Assembly (NCBI GenBank): GCA_009733715.1
Contig: WMKJ01000030.1
Span: 1 to 64,000, forward strand
Source of the DNA: Herpomyces periplanetae
Lineage: Eukaryota > Ascomycota > Laboulbeniomycetes > Herpomycetales > Herpomycetaceae
Direction: 5' to 3'
Length of the DNA: 64,000 nt
The position numbers and the translations under genes were made by a program. Below, piece after piece: positions 53,829 to 63,773 of the stretch (the first letter of the stretch is position 1; each line of letters starts with the position of its first letter). Below the pieces are notes generated by a model that was given only the letters and a program-made list of their open reading frames with translations, had not been told where the DNA came from and ran no database searches.

Positions 53829-56800
53829 TTATTCCACTAGGATTCCCTTTTCAAAGCTTTTAAGCCTGGTAACAATTCTTTCAAGTCTTTTGGTCCAACC
53901 ATGCCACAGTTCGTCGTGAGCATTTGTCTGGGTAGGTTGAACGTCAAGTATTGAGTCGTTTGAATTGTCCATGGGCCGTTTGGCCGTAGAATCCACAGCT
54001 TCGTGATAAATCATAAATTCCTCAATAGCGTCAGCAAGAATATGTAAACCTTTTTCTTCTTCATTTTCACCAAATCGCTCACTCTTTAAAAATTCAATTA
54101 CTCGTTTTAATATCATATTCTCCAGGCAAATATTTCCCAACAGAACGGCTAAATAACCATGAGCAACTTGCAAATGGCATACTAAACTCTCCGATTTATT
54201 GGCCTCAGCTTTCAAGACATCAAGAGACAAACTTGCAATGAATTTACGCCCTTCTCCAAAGAGTGTTAAAAATCTCTCCAAGTAACATTCTTTGAGTTGT
54301 TCGTCCGCATTATTATCATTATCGTTACCGCTACCGCAACTGTTAGATCTTAAACTCCAGTTTTGTGCATCTTCGTTATATTCCGTTAGATTGATCAAGA
54401 CTCCCAGAGTCAGTATTAGTACATCCGTTGATAACATTTCGTTACCAACATCGTTATCCGCATCCGGTGCTGCTTTTTTCACTTTCTTATCTGAGAAGTG
54501 TTTTGCTTCATCTGAAAGCTTTTCAAATAAACTTAACACATTTCCGTACAAAAGACCCAAAATATTCCCTTCCGCAGAGCAAAATAATGCGCAAGTTTCT
54601 CGATTGTTATTCGTTAAATTCAAGAAGAGTCTTAATGCGTACGATGCCGTTTCCGTTCCTTCAAACCCGTCTAGATCCCCGGCCAAACTGTGTGAAATAA
54701 GTTTTAAACAACCAACTAATATCTCATTTCCAAGTTCCAATTCTCCAAGCGATTCTAATTCGAGAATTGATATGATAATAGAATGCGATTTTAACCTAAC
54801 CGCCGCCCCCAATGACAACCCCTCTGCTCCAATCAGTTCAACTCCCCAATTTACAATTTTTTGTAGTGTCGCATTATCTAAAATTCGCTGTAAACTCCCC
54901 GTTGCTCGTAGTTTTCGAACAAGTAACTCCAAAACTCTCAGGAATAACATGCGTGGTGATATTTTAATAATATCTGTCTTATCCGGGATATTCGAGATTC
55001 GAAGAATGTTATTGATAACTTTAACTTCAAATTGCCTATAAGATTCAATTGCCACCTTCGTCAACTTTTTGTCCGTTTCATTTATCATCTCCATTATCCC
55101 TTTTCTTAAATCAAGAAACATATCAATTAGAATTCCTCGACCACGACCCAATGGTGATAATAACCGAGTCCAAAGTGATCCACATACACTTGATACTGAT
55201 CCCGAGTTTCCCAACAATGATGCAACCGTTGCTGCCCATGTAAACATCAAAATTCCATCGTTCTCTAACCCAACCAATCCGATTATCCGACTCTCGTACC
55301 CTCCATCACACAACCGCTCCACAAATCCTTTATCCAGACATTTTTCCGCAAGTTCACGCATGGCATTTCTTTTTCGACTGATAGAGCGAATATCATTCGT
55401 TTCAATGTCATCAAGCAACAATTCCAAGTCGTCTGCAAACCGTTTTTGACCTCCTGCACTTCTAAGATCATGCACTGACTGAATTGCTCCTTGTGAATCA
55501 TCCAAATTATCCTCGTATACTATTTGAGAATTACTGGTCTTTGAAGATTCAAATAATAAATCCAGCTGCTCTTCAATAGTCTTAGCTTCGTCTTGTAAAA
55601 ACGTCCGCGTTTCACCGTACGTAACGTGAGTGCTACGATTGCCTGTAAGTGAGAGTGTTTGACTGTTTGAGGGAAGTTGAAACAACGGTGTCATACGTCC
55701 ATAGTCCCGATTAGATGTGTTAGTGTTGAATTCATCTAGATTGTCATGGCCCGAATTTTTGCTTCTTTCGTAACTTGATGCTGATCTCTTCAATGTATCA
55801 ACTATCCGAGATTTCCGCCCTGTTGGTAAAGACGAGCTTGGTGTAGCTGATTTACCCTCGAAGTTGGGTCTTTTAACGACTCGATGATTTTCCTCTTCCA
55901 ATGATAATAATTTACTCCATAGTTCTCTTTGTTTAGGTGTTACGGATGTGGTTAAATTTCCTTCGCTGGGTGAATCAATCTCCCGGGGAGGAGTAGACGG
56001 TATAAATTCAATGTTTCCCATATCCAGTTCTAATATTGGCTGATCGTATTGATCAATTGCTTTTATTGTCGAATAATTCGGTTTGATGGGTGAATTTTGG
56101 GGTGATGAAGTAGTTACTTCATTTGGGTTAACTGTACCAGTCGAAGAAAGGCATTCACTATTCCCCTCGGACAAGGTTCGTCGATATTTACGTGGGGCAT
56201 CGTCTAGTTTAGTCTCAGTAGTAACAATCGGTGATTTCCGTTTGAGAGCTTCCTTGTCCATCATGGAAATCTTATTATTGGGAGCAATGGCTTCGTTAAC
56301 AGGAGAAGTTTCTAAGACCTTACATTTGCGACTTTTGACAATCTTTGGGTTAGAGGGAGGCTTTGATTTTTTTAGTATGGGTAAATCTTGCTTTTGGTTA
56401 AAATCATCAGAAGATTGTTGAGTAGTAATGCGTTGTCTGCGGATAACTCTCTTAACACCACAACCAATGCCACGAGTTAAAGAATACGAGTGTTTGCATT
56501 CATCATCTGAAGAAGGTACATCGAAGATTGCATCAAGAGGATTGGACTTTTGAGTTGGAGCAATTACTGATACGGTCGAGCGAGCCTTTAACTTTGATTT
56601 TGAGGTTGGAGGTTTTTTAGAATCAGAGGGATCAGGTGTATCTAATATATCCGGCGATAGTTCAGATGTAGCTTCCACGGTCGAGTTGGGGGGAGATAGA
56701 GAAAATGAAGTAGGATCTGGTAAATCAAATGAAGATTTACAACCAGTTCGACCATATGCCACAACTTTACGTCGTTTTGTCATATCATTTTGACCCATTA

Positions 56801-56852
56801 TAAATGCATTACCAGAATGCATCACAGCGCTTTTAACGGAATCACGAGTCAT
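53829..56852 (-). CDS. WAPL-like cohesin release factor
   Basis: A single exon of 1007 residues. The N-terminal half is disordered, rich in S, P and K, with KRRKVVAYGR near the start. The C-terminal half (from about residue 450) is helical and resembles the WAPL domain, for example LLLDDIETNDIRSISRKR, MRELAEKCLDKGFV, and ILTLGVLINLTEYNEDAQNW. Wapl with Pds5 opens the Smc3-Scc1 gate and removes cohesin from chromatin. The fungal version is usually shorter than the animal one. The first ATG is used; internal ATGs at about residues 11, 19 and 24 are alternatives. Family assignment rests on the C-terminal pattern and is less certain than for SMC2. Confidence 0.75.
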   Translation of the reverse strand: MTRDSVKSAVMHSGNAFIMGQNDMTKRRKVVAYGRTGCKSSFDLPDPTSFSLSPPNSTVEATSELSPDILDTPDPSDSKKPPTSKSKLKARSTVSVIAPTQKSNPLDAIFDVPSSDDECKHSYSLTRGIGCGVKRVIRRQRITTQQSSDDFNQKQDLPILKKSKPPSNPKIVKSRKCKVLETSPVNEAIAPNNKISMMDKEALKRKSPIVTTETKLDDAPRKYRRTLSEGNSECLSSTGTVNPNEVTTSSPQNSPIKPNYSTIKAIDQYDQPILELDMGNIEFIPSTPPREIDSPSEGNLTTSVTPKQRELWSKLLSLEEENHRVVKRPNFEGKSATPSSSLPTGRKSRIVDTLKRSASSYERSKNSGHDNLDEFNTNTSNRDYGRMTPLFQLPSNSQTLSLTGNRSTHVTYGETRTFLQDEAKTIEEQLDLLFESSKTSNSQIVYEDNLDDSQGAIQSVHDLRSAGGQKRFADDLELLLDDIETNDIRSISRKRNAMRELAEKCLDKGFVERLCDGGYESRIIGLVGLENDGILMFTWAATVASLLGNSGSVSSVCGSLWTRLLSPLGRGRGILIDMFLDLRKGIMEMINETDKKLTKVAIESYRQFEVKVINNILRISNIPDKTDIIKISPRMLFLRVLELLVRKLRATGSLQRILDNATLQKIVNWGVELIGAEGLSLGAAVRLKSHSIIISILELESLGELELGNEILVGCLKLISHSLAGDLDGFEGTETASYALRLFLNLTNNNRETCALFCSAEGNILGLLYGNVLSLFEKLSDEAKHFSDKKVKKAAPDADNDVGNEMLSTDVLILTLGVLINLTEYNEDAQNWSLRSNSCGSGNDNDNNADEQLKECYLERFLTLFGEGRKFIASLSLDVLKAEANKSESLVCHLQVAHGYLAVLLGNICLENMILKRVIEFLKSERFGENEEEKGLHILADAIEEFMIYHEAVDSTAKRPMDNSNDSILDVQPTQTNAHDELWHGWTKRLERIVTRLKSFEKGILVE

Positions 56853-57560
56853 AATCTCAGTTTAATACACCTAACTCCCAGGTTCTGTTAACCTTTCCGA
56901 GTACTCTAGAGAATAGCTCAGAAAGTCAACCTTACACTAAAGTAAAGTGTATATAAAACCACGCTGATGTCGCGTTGTGTTAGTAAATGTATGAGTATGG
57001 AATGAAATATTAGTGAAGGAGTAATTGGAAAAAAATTGTGCTCCAAACACGAAACAGTCTACCACAGGATATTTAAAGTCTAAAAAGTATCAATTTTTAA
57101 AATATTAACAAACCCTAAAATCTATGAAAAACTCAGGTCACATTTTTCGCGTTAGCCGAAGCATTTCAATCAGTTTAACAAGAACAAACTTGACAAACTG
57201 TCTATCCGCAGTCAATTGTCGTTAAAATTTAAGTTTCGATTACATAATACATAAAACTTCACGTGAGTGCGGAAAAAGGATGGTGCGAACTCCGGAGCGA
57301 AGTTCGGCCGGGCTTGGCGGAAGGGCTGGATAGTCACGTGAATAGTACGGTGGACGGAGGAACGTTTTTGCGGGGGCGTCTGGGGGAAGGAGAAAAAGAC
57401 ATTGTTAGACATTAATTGTTCATGAGAGAAGATTTTGTTGGTAATGATCTGCCAGTACCGGATTTCATGTGAAAGTTAAGTGAGGAAAATGGTTGGCCAT
57501 AATTATGTGGGGATTTGGATGCTTGGGACAGGGGAATGCTTGAGACCATAGGTTAGACAA
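56853..57560. other. Intergenic, WAPL start to ELF1 end (both minus)
   Basis: About 700 bp with two TCACGTGA palindromes at 57259-57266 and 57335-57342, 76 bp apart, roughly 400-490 bp upstream of the WAPL start. No coding-like sequence is seen. Confidence 0.55.
57259..57342. promoter_or_regulatory. Pair of TCACGTGA palindromes
   Basis: Two perfect E-box palindromes 76 bp apart in a 700-bp gap, in a patch more GC-rich than its surroundings. This is the strongest candidate bHLH-type cis element in the window. Target gene and factor are inferred. Confidence 0.4.
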
Positions 57561-58192
57561 TTACTCGAGATAATCACCTTCGGCGTCAAGATCATCTTGT
57601 TCAATGAAATCATTCATTTCTATGGCTTGCTTTGACGATGAATTTCTCGTTTCGTTGCCGCTGTTCCCACTATTAATTACTGGATAGTTCGACAAGGTAG
57701 ATGCATCGATGGAAGAATCTTTCAGGCCAACTAGAGCTGCTTCTTGTGCAACTTCTTCACATGCATCAACCCATGCGGCATAAACGTCTATGGGGGCGGA
57801 AAGATCTTTTTATTTTTTCCCAATAGAAATAATATCCCAAGTTAATCAATGACCATTTAAACTAATTGGATGAATACGTGGATCGTTGCATACGGATAAA
57901 GTTTTGTCGGGTAAGTGTTACTTACTGTTAATGATAGTTTGATAATTTTGTCCACATAATTTGCAACTTAGACCACCAATGTTAAGTTTTTTATCTAACC
58001 TCACGGTTACTGATTTATCATGGTTGCAGAACAAGCATTGAAACACTGTAGGTAATTTTTCTCGTCTTATCTTCACCACAGGTTTCGAGGATTTCTTGCG
58101 TTTTCCCTATCAATTTTCAACGTAATTATTCGTCAATGTGCCAGAATTAAGCATAATTTTACGTTTAACTATAATTAAATACAGCTTACCAT
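57561..58192 (-). CDS. ELF1: Transcription elongation factor Elf1
   Basis: Three exons: 58190-58192 (just ATG), 57926-58106 and 57561-57805, giving 142 residues. Exon 2 is preceded by an acceptor (GATAG) and starts GGA AAA CGC. Joining it to ATG before a GTAAGC donor yields [10 protein letters not shown], the conserved Elf1 start. Four zinc cysteines are visible at 25, 28, 49 and 52 (CLFC...CKLC). The intron 2 join (AAG acceptor) restores [20 protein letters not shown]. The C-terminal tail is acidic ([16 protein letters not shown]). Elf1 rides with RNA polymerase II and helps it pass nucleosomes with Spt4/5. Because exon 1 holds only the start codon, translation depends on correct splicing. 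Confidence 0.9.
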
Positions 58193-59013
58193 TACCAAGT
58201 CAAGTTGTAAGTATTTTAACGGTGAACTTAAAAGATCTTAACAGCTTGAGATAAGAAGTTTAGAGCGAATTATTTTGAAAATATTAGTATGTGAGATAAA
58301 AATATAGAATTATCAATAGCGAAGAACAATTTATTTGAAAAACTAACGATGTAGTTAGATTAAGACTTGATATAGTTATTTAAGACGCGATCAACTTACC
58401 TAAATACTCAATTCCTTTGAGCTATCTTATTGGATTACTTGGAAATTTGACCTCAATTAATCACAGAAATATTGAGTAAAAACCAAGGTACGTTTTAAAC
58501 TTGAGCAAACCTTGAATATAAATCCAATCCACTAAAATTATATAACTTAACAGAATCCAAACTTCACGATACTTTGATTTCCTCCAAATTTATCACCCGG
58601 ACAAATGAGTGCGTGTCCACGTGCTAATAATCATATGACCATATTATTACGTCCCGAGACCCCGCTTGGCGTCCTCCATCCCCCAGAGCTGGGCTCTCGT
58701 TCCCGCTCCTAGAAACGCTGAATGGTCACGAGGTGTGGTCGGAAAATACTTATTCCGCACAGGTGTGGCACAGTCAGGCGAAATTGGCTGTGACGGTGGG
58801 AGTTTTGACAGGAGGAGAAAAGGGCGGATTTTAGGGTTGAAGAATTGTTAAAAGGTAAAACTGATTTGGGGAGCGGAGTTGATGTTTGGGAAAAATTTAA
58901 AGCAAAGCTAGATAAGAAGATTTTACTGATTGGTTTATAAAGTGAGTTCATTTATGTTAATTGTATGTATCGTATTCAAATTTATTAAACATCCACATTT
59001 TTGCACCGTTATC
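58193..59013. other. Divergent promoter region, ELF1 / URC1
   Basis: About 820 bp. It holds a CACGTG core at 58618-58623 and a GC-richer patch near 58640-58800. No supportable gene is seen. Confidence 0.5.
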
Positions 59014-60919
59014 ATGAACCACCAAGTGTACAATCATAGTGTATTGGATAAACTTCTAAATGAGCTTATAAGTCTACGGGATGATAATAATCGCACTTTA
59101 AGTCAAATTCAATCTATTAGTGACAAGTTAAATCACTTATATTCTTCAATTGTCGATGTTTTATCTCAAAAGAATAATAATAGTTTCCACAATGATCATA
59201 TTTATGATGGACATGATGATCACTCCAACAGTACTTTCACCACACCAGATCATTCTGATAATAAATTATTCTCAAACCCAAAGTCAATATTATCCCCGTC
59301 TATAAACACTTCACCAACTACCCATCGAACGTCCTCCGTTGCCCCAAAGGTCATGCTCACATCATATCCCGATAGATCTGGCATGGATCCTATTGTCGTG
59401 AATTGGGGTCATCCCGACAGCCAAATTCGTGGACCAGTTGTAGTTTCACGACATAAAAATTCAATTCGTCATCGTAACGGTATACAACTTACTGAAATGT
59501 TCCTTTAAATCATTTTATCCATCATTCAACTATTTCGTTCTGACTAATCTAAGTATGCTAAATTCTTCACAGCTATCGGAGCTCATGGAGGTTCATATTC
59601 CATTTATCATGCTTTAGCCGTTGCCAGTGGAAATCTTAATCAAAACCATAAGCCCGACTTTACCAATACTGAGCCTGTTGCTAATATAAAGTATGTTCCA
59701 CAATGGAGTGATGCCAAAAAGATTGTATCTATGGATCCTTGGGGTCACCTGGCACCCTGGATATTCAAAGATTATATTGAAAAAGATGGTATTGATATTA
59801 GACCAACTATATCAATTACCAAGGCCCACATGAGTCTTCCTGATCTGGAAAAAAGTGTAAAAGAAGGAAGAATGAAACCAGACGAAAAAATTTGCTTAAA
59901 CGAACTTGGTGAGCTTGCAGTTACTAAAATCGCTGTCGAACCTGTATGGTATTTACCTGGTGTCGCGGAACGATTTGGAATTGGTAAGAATTGTTCAAGT
60001 ATAATCTGGTTAATCTGGCTTACCCTCTGGAATTTTTATTCATGAAAGTGGTAGATGGAACAGCTAACATTTAATTATTAGATGAAGCCGTACTACGACG
60101 TGCACTCTTCGAAGAAACTGGTGGATCATACCCCGAACTAATTACACGAGGTGATATTAAACTCTTCTTACCTCCTATTGGAGGCCTTACCGTGTATATA
60201 TTTGGAAACCCGGCAGATCTGTCAAATCCCAATGCTCGTTTAGCTTTGAGAGTACACGATGAGTGTAATGGAAGTGATGTCTTCGGTTCGGATATTTGCA
60301 CCTGTCGACCATACTTAATATTTGGGGTGGAAGAAGCTGTAAAGGAAGCTCAAAACGGAGGTGTTGGAGTTGTAATTTACTTTCGCAAGGAAGGGAGAGC
60401 ATTGGGTGAAGTAACAAAATATTTGGTCTATAATGCCCGAAAACGAGGAACGGATAAAGCCAGTGAATATTTTAAGCATACAGAAGCTGTTGCTGGCGTT
60501 AAAGATATGAGGTTTCAAGCACTTATGCCGGATATTCTCCACTGGCTAGGAATTCAAAAGATTGATCGAATGCTCAGCATGTCCAATCTTAAGCATGATG
60601 CAATTGTGGAACAAGGAATCCCCATACTAGAAAGGGTTCCTATACCTCAAGAGCTCATTCCAGCCGATAGTCAAGTTGAAATAGATGCAAAAATTCAAGC
60701 TGGATATTGTAAGTTTCAACGGAATCATCATTTTAATAGCCATGCATTAAATTCCACTCACTAATCAACTTTTTAATTCAGTCACAACTGGAAAAACATT
60801 TACCATGGAAGAACTTGAAGGAATACGAGGTCGATCTTGGGATGATTTTGATGTAAGTTTACCTTTAACTTGATTTATTTAACTCTGGAATATTATACTA
60901 ATTAAAATTTTAGCATTAG
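59014..60919 (+). CDS. URC1: URC1, GTP cyclohydrolase II-like protein of uracil catabolism
   Basis: Exons 59014-59479, 59573-59983, 60082-60708 and 60782-60852, with a probable six-nt last exon at 60914-60919 (His plus stop), giving 526 residues. Internal joins restore NAIGAHGGSYSIYHALAVA, RFGIDEAVLRRALFEETGG, and QAGYFTTGKTF. The protein has a polar N-terminus (about 110 residues) and then the URC1 core. A GTP-cyclohydrolase-II-like domain contains RVHDECNGSDVFGSDICTC, with three cysteines of the zinc site, and VIYFRKEGRALGEVTKY. Urc1 acts in the fungal URC pathway, which degrades uracil. The last intron (GTAAGT donor, TACTAAT branch, TTTTAG acceptor) gives an end WDDFDH; reading through would instead add VSLPLT and stop at 60873. 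Confidence 0.9.
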
Positions 60920-61456
60920 CGAAATATGAATACATAAATAAATTATACATAAAATATAGGTGAGGGTAATGTAAGATGGATTTTTCCACTCATAGAGTTG
61001 TTTTACCCAAGAATACTGTTAACACTTAATTAATTAATCACGATAGACTTATCATCCTACTATTTCCACAACCAAACTCACTTCGTAATTCCGAATTTTC
61101 CAATTACCGCTTTAGGAAATAAAAAGGCCGACGGAGAAAAGTCTATTCCGGCCCGAAATCACGTGAAGATAGTTTAAGCGAGACGCGCACAAGTGGTCTT
61201 AGTAAGCCGGGGAAGAAAAAAGTTCAGGGAGAAAAGTGATCGTGTTAACGACGAGATGAGGACGTTGTGTGCGTGGGTTGGTTCATGGGAATAATTAATA
61301 CTGGATTATTTGGAAATTGGAGGGAATAAAATCAGGTAAGTAATGCTAATTTAGATGGATTGGATGGCAAATAGTTCACTTTGTTTGGTAGCGGCGGAAG
61401 AAAAAGTTAGTGGAGTTTTGAGGGACTAACGATAGATTATTCTGTAGACGAGAAGC
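60920..61456. other. RPS1 promoter region
   Basis: About 540 bp between tandem plus-strand genes. A TCACGTGA palindrome lies at 61159-61166, in a GC-richer patch (GGCCGACGG, CCGGCCCG) about 290 bp upstream of RPS1. No gene is seen. Confidence 0.55.
61159..61166. promoter_or_regulatory. TCACGTGA palindrome upstream of RPS1
   Basis: A perfect E-box palindrome 291 bp upstream of the RPS1 start. In several yeasts Cbf1 contributes to ribosomal protein gene promoters, so a Cbf1-type site is a reasonable inference; binding is not shown. Confidence 0.4.
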
Positions 61457-62479
61457 ATGGCCGTTGGCAAGAATAAACGACTTTCGAAGGGAAAAAAAGG
61501 CATTAAGAAGAAGACCGATACATTCGCGCGTAAGGATTGGTATGCAGTTAAAGCACCATCCACGTTCAGTGTACAAGAGTACGTTTTTTAAGTTAATGGT
61601 ATTCGTTGGTAGGAATTGTATTGCGGAATAAATTTACACAAATGAGTTAACGTTAAATACGAGTTAAGTGTGGGAAAAACTTTGGTTAACCGAACGGCGG
61701 GTATGAAGAATGCGAACGATTCGCTAAAAGGACGAATTTTTGAAGTTTGTCTTGCCGACTTACAGAATGATGAAAGCCACTCATTCCGTAAAATCAGGCT
61801 ACGAGTAGACGAAGTTCAAGGGAAAAACTGTTTAACGAATTTTCACGGACTGGATTTCACATCGGACAAGTTACGCTCTTTAGTTCGCAAATGGCAAACG
61901 TTGATCGAAGCGAATATCGTTGTGAAAACTACTGATGAATATTTGCTACGAATATTTTGCATTGGATTTACCAAACGTCGCCCTAACCAAATCCGCAAAA
62001 CAACCTACGCAACATCATCTCAGATCCGCGCCATTCGTCGTAAAATGTTTGAAATTATGCAACGTGAAGCTACGAGCACAACGCTTAACCAATTCGTCCA
62101 AAAACTCATTCCCGAAGTCATCGGCCGCGAAATTGAAAAATCGTGTCACGGAATCTATCCCCTCCAAAATGTATGTACATGCCACTGAGGTTAGGCACAA
62201 AATTTGCTAACCAATACCGTGTAGGTGCATGTTCGTAAAGTGAAGCTATTGAAGCAGCCCAAATTTGATCTTGGAGCATTGCTTTCTTTACACTCTGAAG
62301 CCACTACTAATGATTCTGGGCAGAAGGTGTGTAGTTGATTTTTTTACATCTTATACTTCGAGCTCGCACTTGCTTAACGTAACGTTGCGCAATGCAATGC
62401 AGCGTAACATAACTTATTCTAACATGTTTCACAGGTTACCCGGGAATTTAAAGAGCCTGCACCTCAAGAATGGGTTTGA
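61457..62479 (+). CDS. RPS1: 40S ribosomal protein eS1 (yeast Rps1, animal S3a)
   Basis: Four exons: 61457-61578, 61669-62170, 62225-62326 and 62435-62479, giving 256 residues (yeast 255). It starts [19 protein letters not shown] and has [20 protein letters not shown] across intron 1, then [40 protein letters not shown], and [17 protein letters not shown] across intron 2. The last exon gives [14 protein letters not shown]. Donors are GTACGT, GTATGT and GTGTGT. Acceptors include an unusual TTAAG at intron 1. eS1 sits on the 40S platform near the mRNA exit. The match is near-complete along the family. Confidence 0.96.
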
Positions 62480-62976
62480 CATGTTATTTAGTGCCGCTCC
62501 TCTTCCATTTTATTTAATATGCTTGTTTAATCAAACAATTAACCGCTTGTCTCGTTTACTGTTAACCATCCTACCCTTCCGTTATTACTCAATTATCTTA
62601 TGTAGGACAAGTTATATTTTCCCACAATTCAGTTTAGCATTGTATAAGTTAATGCTAAGAATTGTCACCTTTGGAGTAGAGCTTCAGAGGCAAGCCGAGT
62701 GTGCATTGGTATGTATGCATATACGTGCACACGGGCACAAATGTGTACGTGTGTATATGTCATTTACCGTGTGTGTTTGGTGGATTCCCTCGTTAGGTTA
62801 ACTTCACTGTTCACACTTCAATCGAGGAGCAGGTTCTCTCACACACCGACATACAATCGTATACGCGTACGTAGAAGGAGAGTGTATACGTGTGAATATG
62901 AAAGAATTGGGTAATATCCATGGAGAAGTGCACATGATGTTAGTTGAGGCTCTTTAAGCGGCGTTTAAAATTATCA
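62480..62976. other. Convergent intergenic, RPS1 / peptidyl-tRNA hydrolase
   Basis: About 500 bp holding two 3' ends. Long alternating purine-pyrimidine stretches lie at about 62704-62765 and 62858-62895. The open frame across the RPS1 tail is in the wrong frame and is not a gene. Confidence 0.5.
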
Positions 62977-63773
62977 TCATGCACATTGTTCGCGTACATC
63001 CGTATAAGTGTTGAGTGTTAAGGATAAACATTTTGCTAAAATGAGTTTCACGGTCCATTGATTAATGTGATGCATTTCTTGTGCAGTTATAGAGCGGAGA
63101 ACGTAATTTTTGACGACTCGGGGATCTCGGTCGGTTAATTTATTGATAGTGCACTTGGAATTTCCCGACGGTCGATCTATTCCTACGCCTAGCTTGATGT
63201 AATTGACATGATTTTGGCATTTGGTTGCCACGGACTTTAGTCCACGATGTCCTCTGTACACCGAAATTTTAGTGTTTTATTAGTGAATGTTCTTTGTGGA
63301 TTGGATGGGATATAAGCAAACGGATGCATGCAGGTCGACAGAATTGTCTGTTAAGGTTAACGTGAAACTTACCGTGAACTCGTACTTCGGTGCCGCAAAC
63401 GTGGTATGCCGAAGGGAATTTCTAGTTCATCGTGTAATAATATGAGTAATGAGGAATCAATTTTGGGGTTTAGTTGACATTGTTTAAGCCAATGGTTCCA
63501 AGCTCGAAGGGCGTATTCACCGCTAAGGTTCATGTAACCAGTACTTTGACACATGGTCCAATTAATGTTTACAGGACTTAAGGGGTGTTTAGCGTAACGT
63601 TCAAGTTTATCAAGTAACAGGTTGTATTCATCGCGTTCACGCACGTAGTCCGAAACACTACGTGCCGGAAGCAAGGGAAGTTCATTGTTGTTGGGAAGTT
63701 TGAGCGAGTGAATTAGCTTTGTTGTAAGTTGAAATCGGAATAGTGTGTACTCTTGGTTTAACAGATCGTTCAT
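62977..63773 (-). CDS. Bacterial-type peptidyl-tRNA hydrolase (Pth1), 5' end unresolved
   Basis: Two exons are seen: 63373-63773 and 62977-63253, with a 119-nt intron (GTAAGT donor, TACAG acceptor). The join restores SSRGHRGLKSV. Family motifs are GYMNLSGEYALRAW, then LLILLHDELEIPFG with the conserved aspartate, and the GHRGLKS loop. Pth1 recycles peptidyl-tRNA; in fungi it is usually mitochondrial. The usual N-terminal GNPG..Y..TRHN segment with the catalytic histidine is missing. The ATG at 63773 follows an upstream in-frame stop by 12 codons, so at least one more upstream exon is likely, perhaps beyond 64000. A basic stretch MFNAKIIRRLRYPY near 63966-63925 could be a presequence, but I could not connect it. 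Confidence 0.7.
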
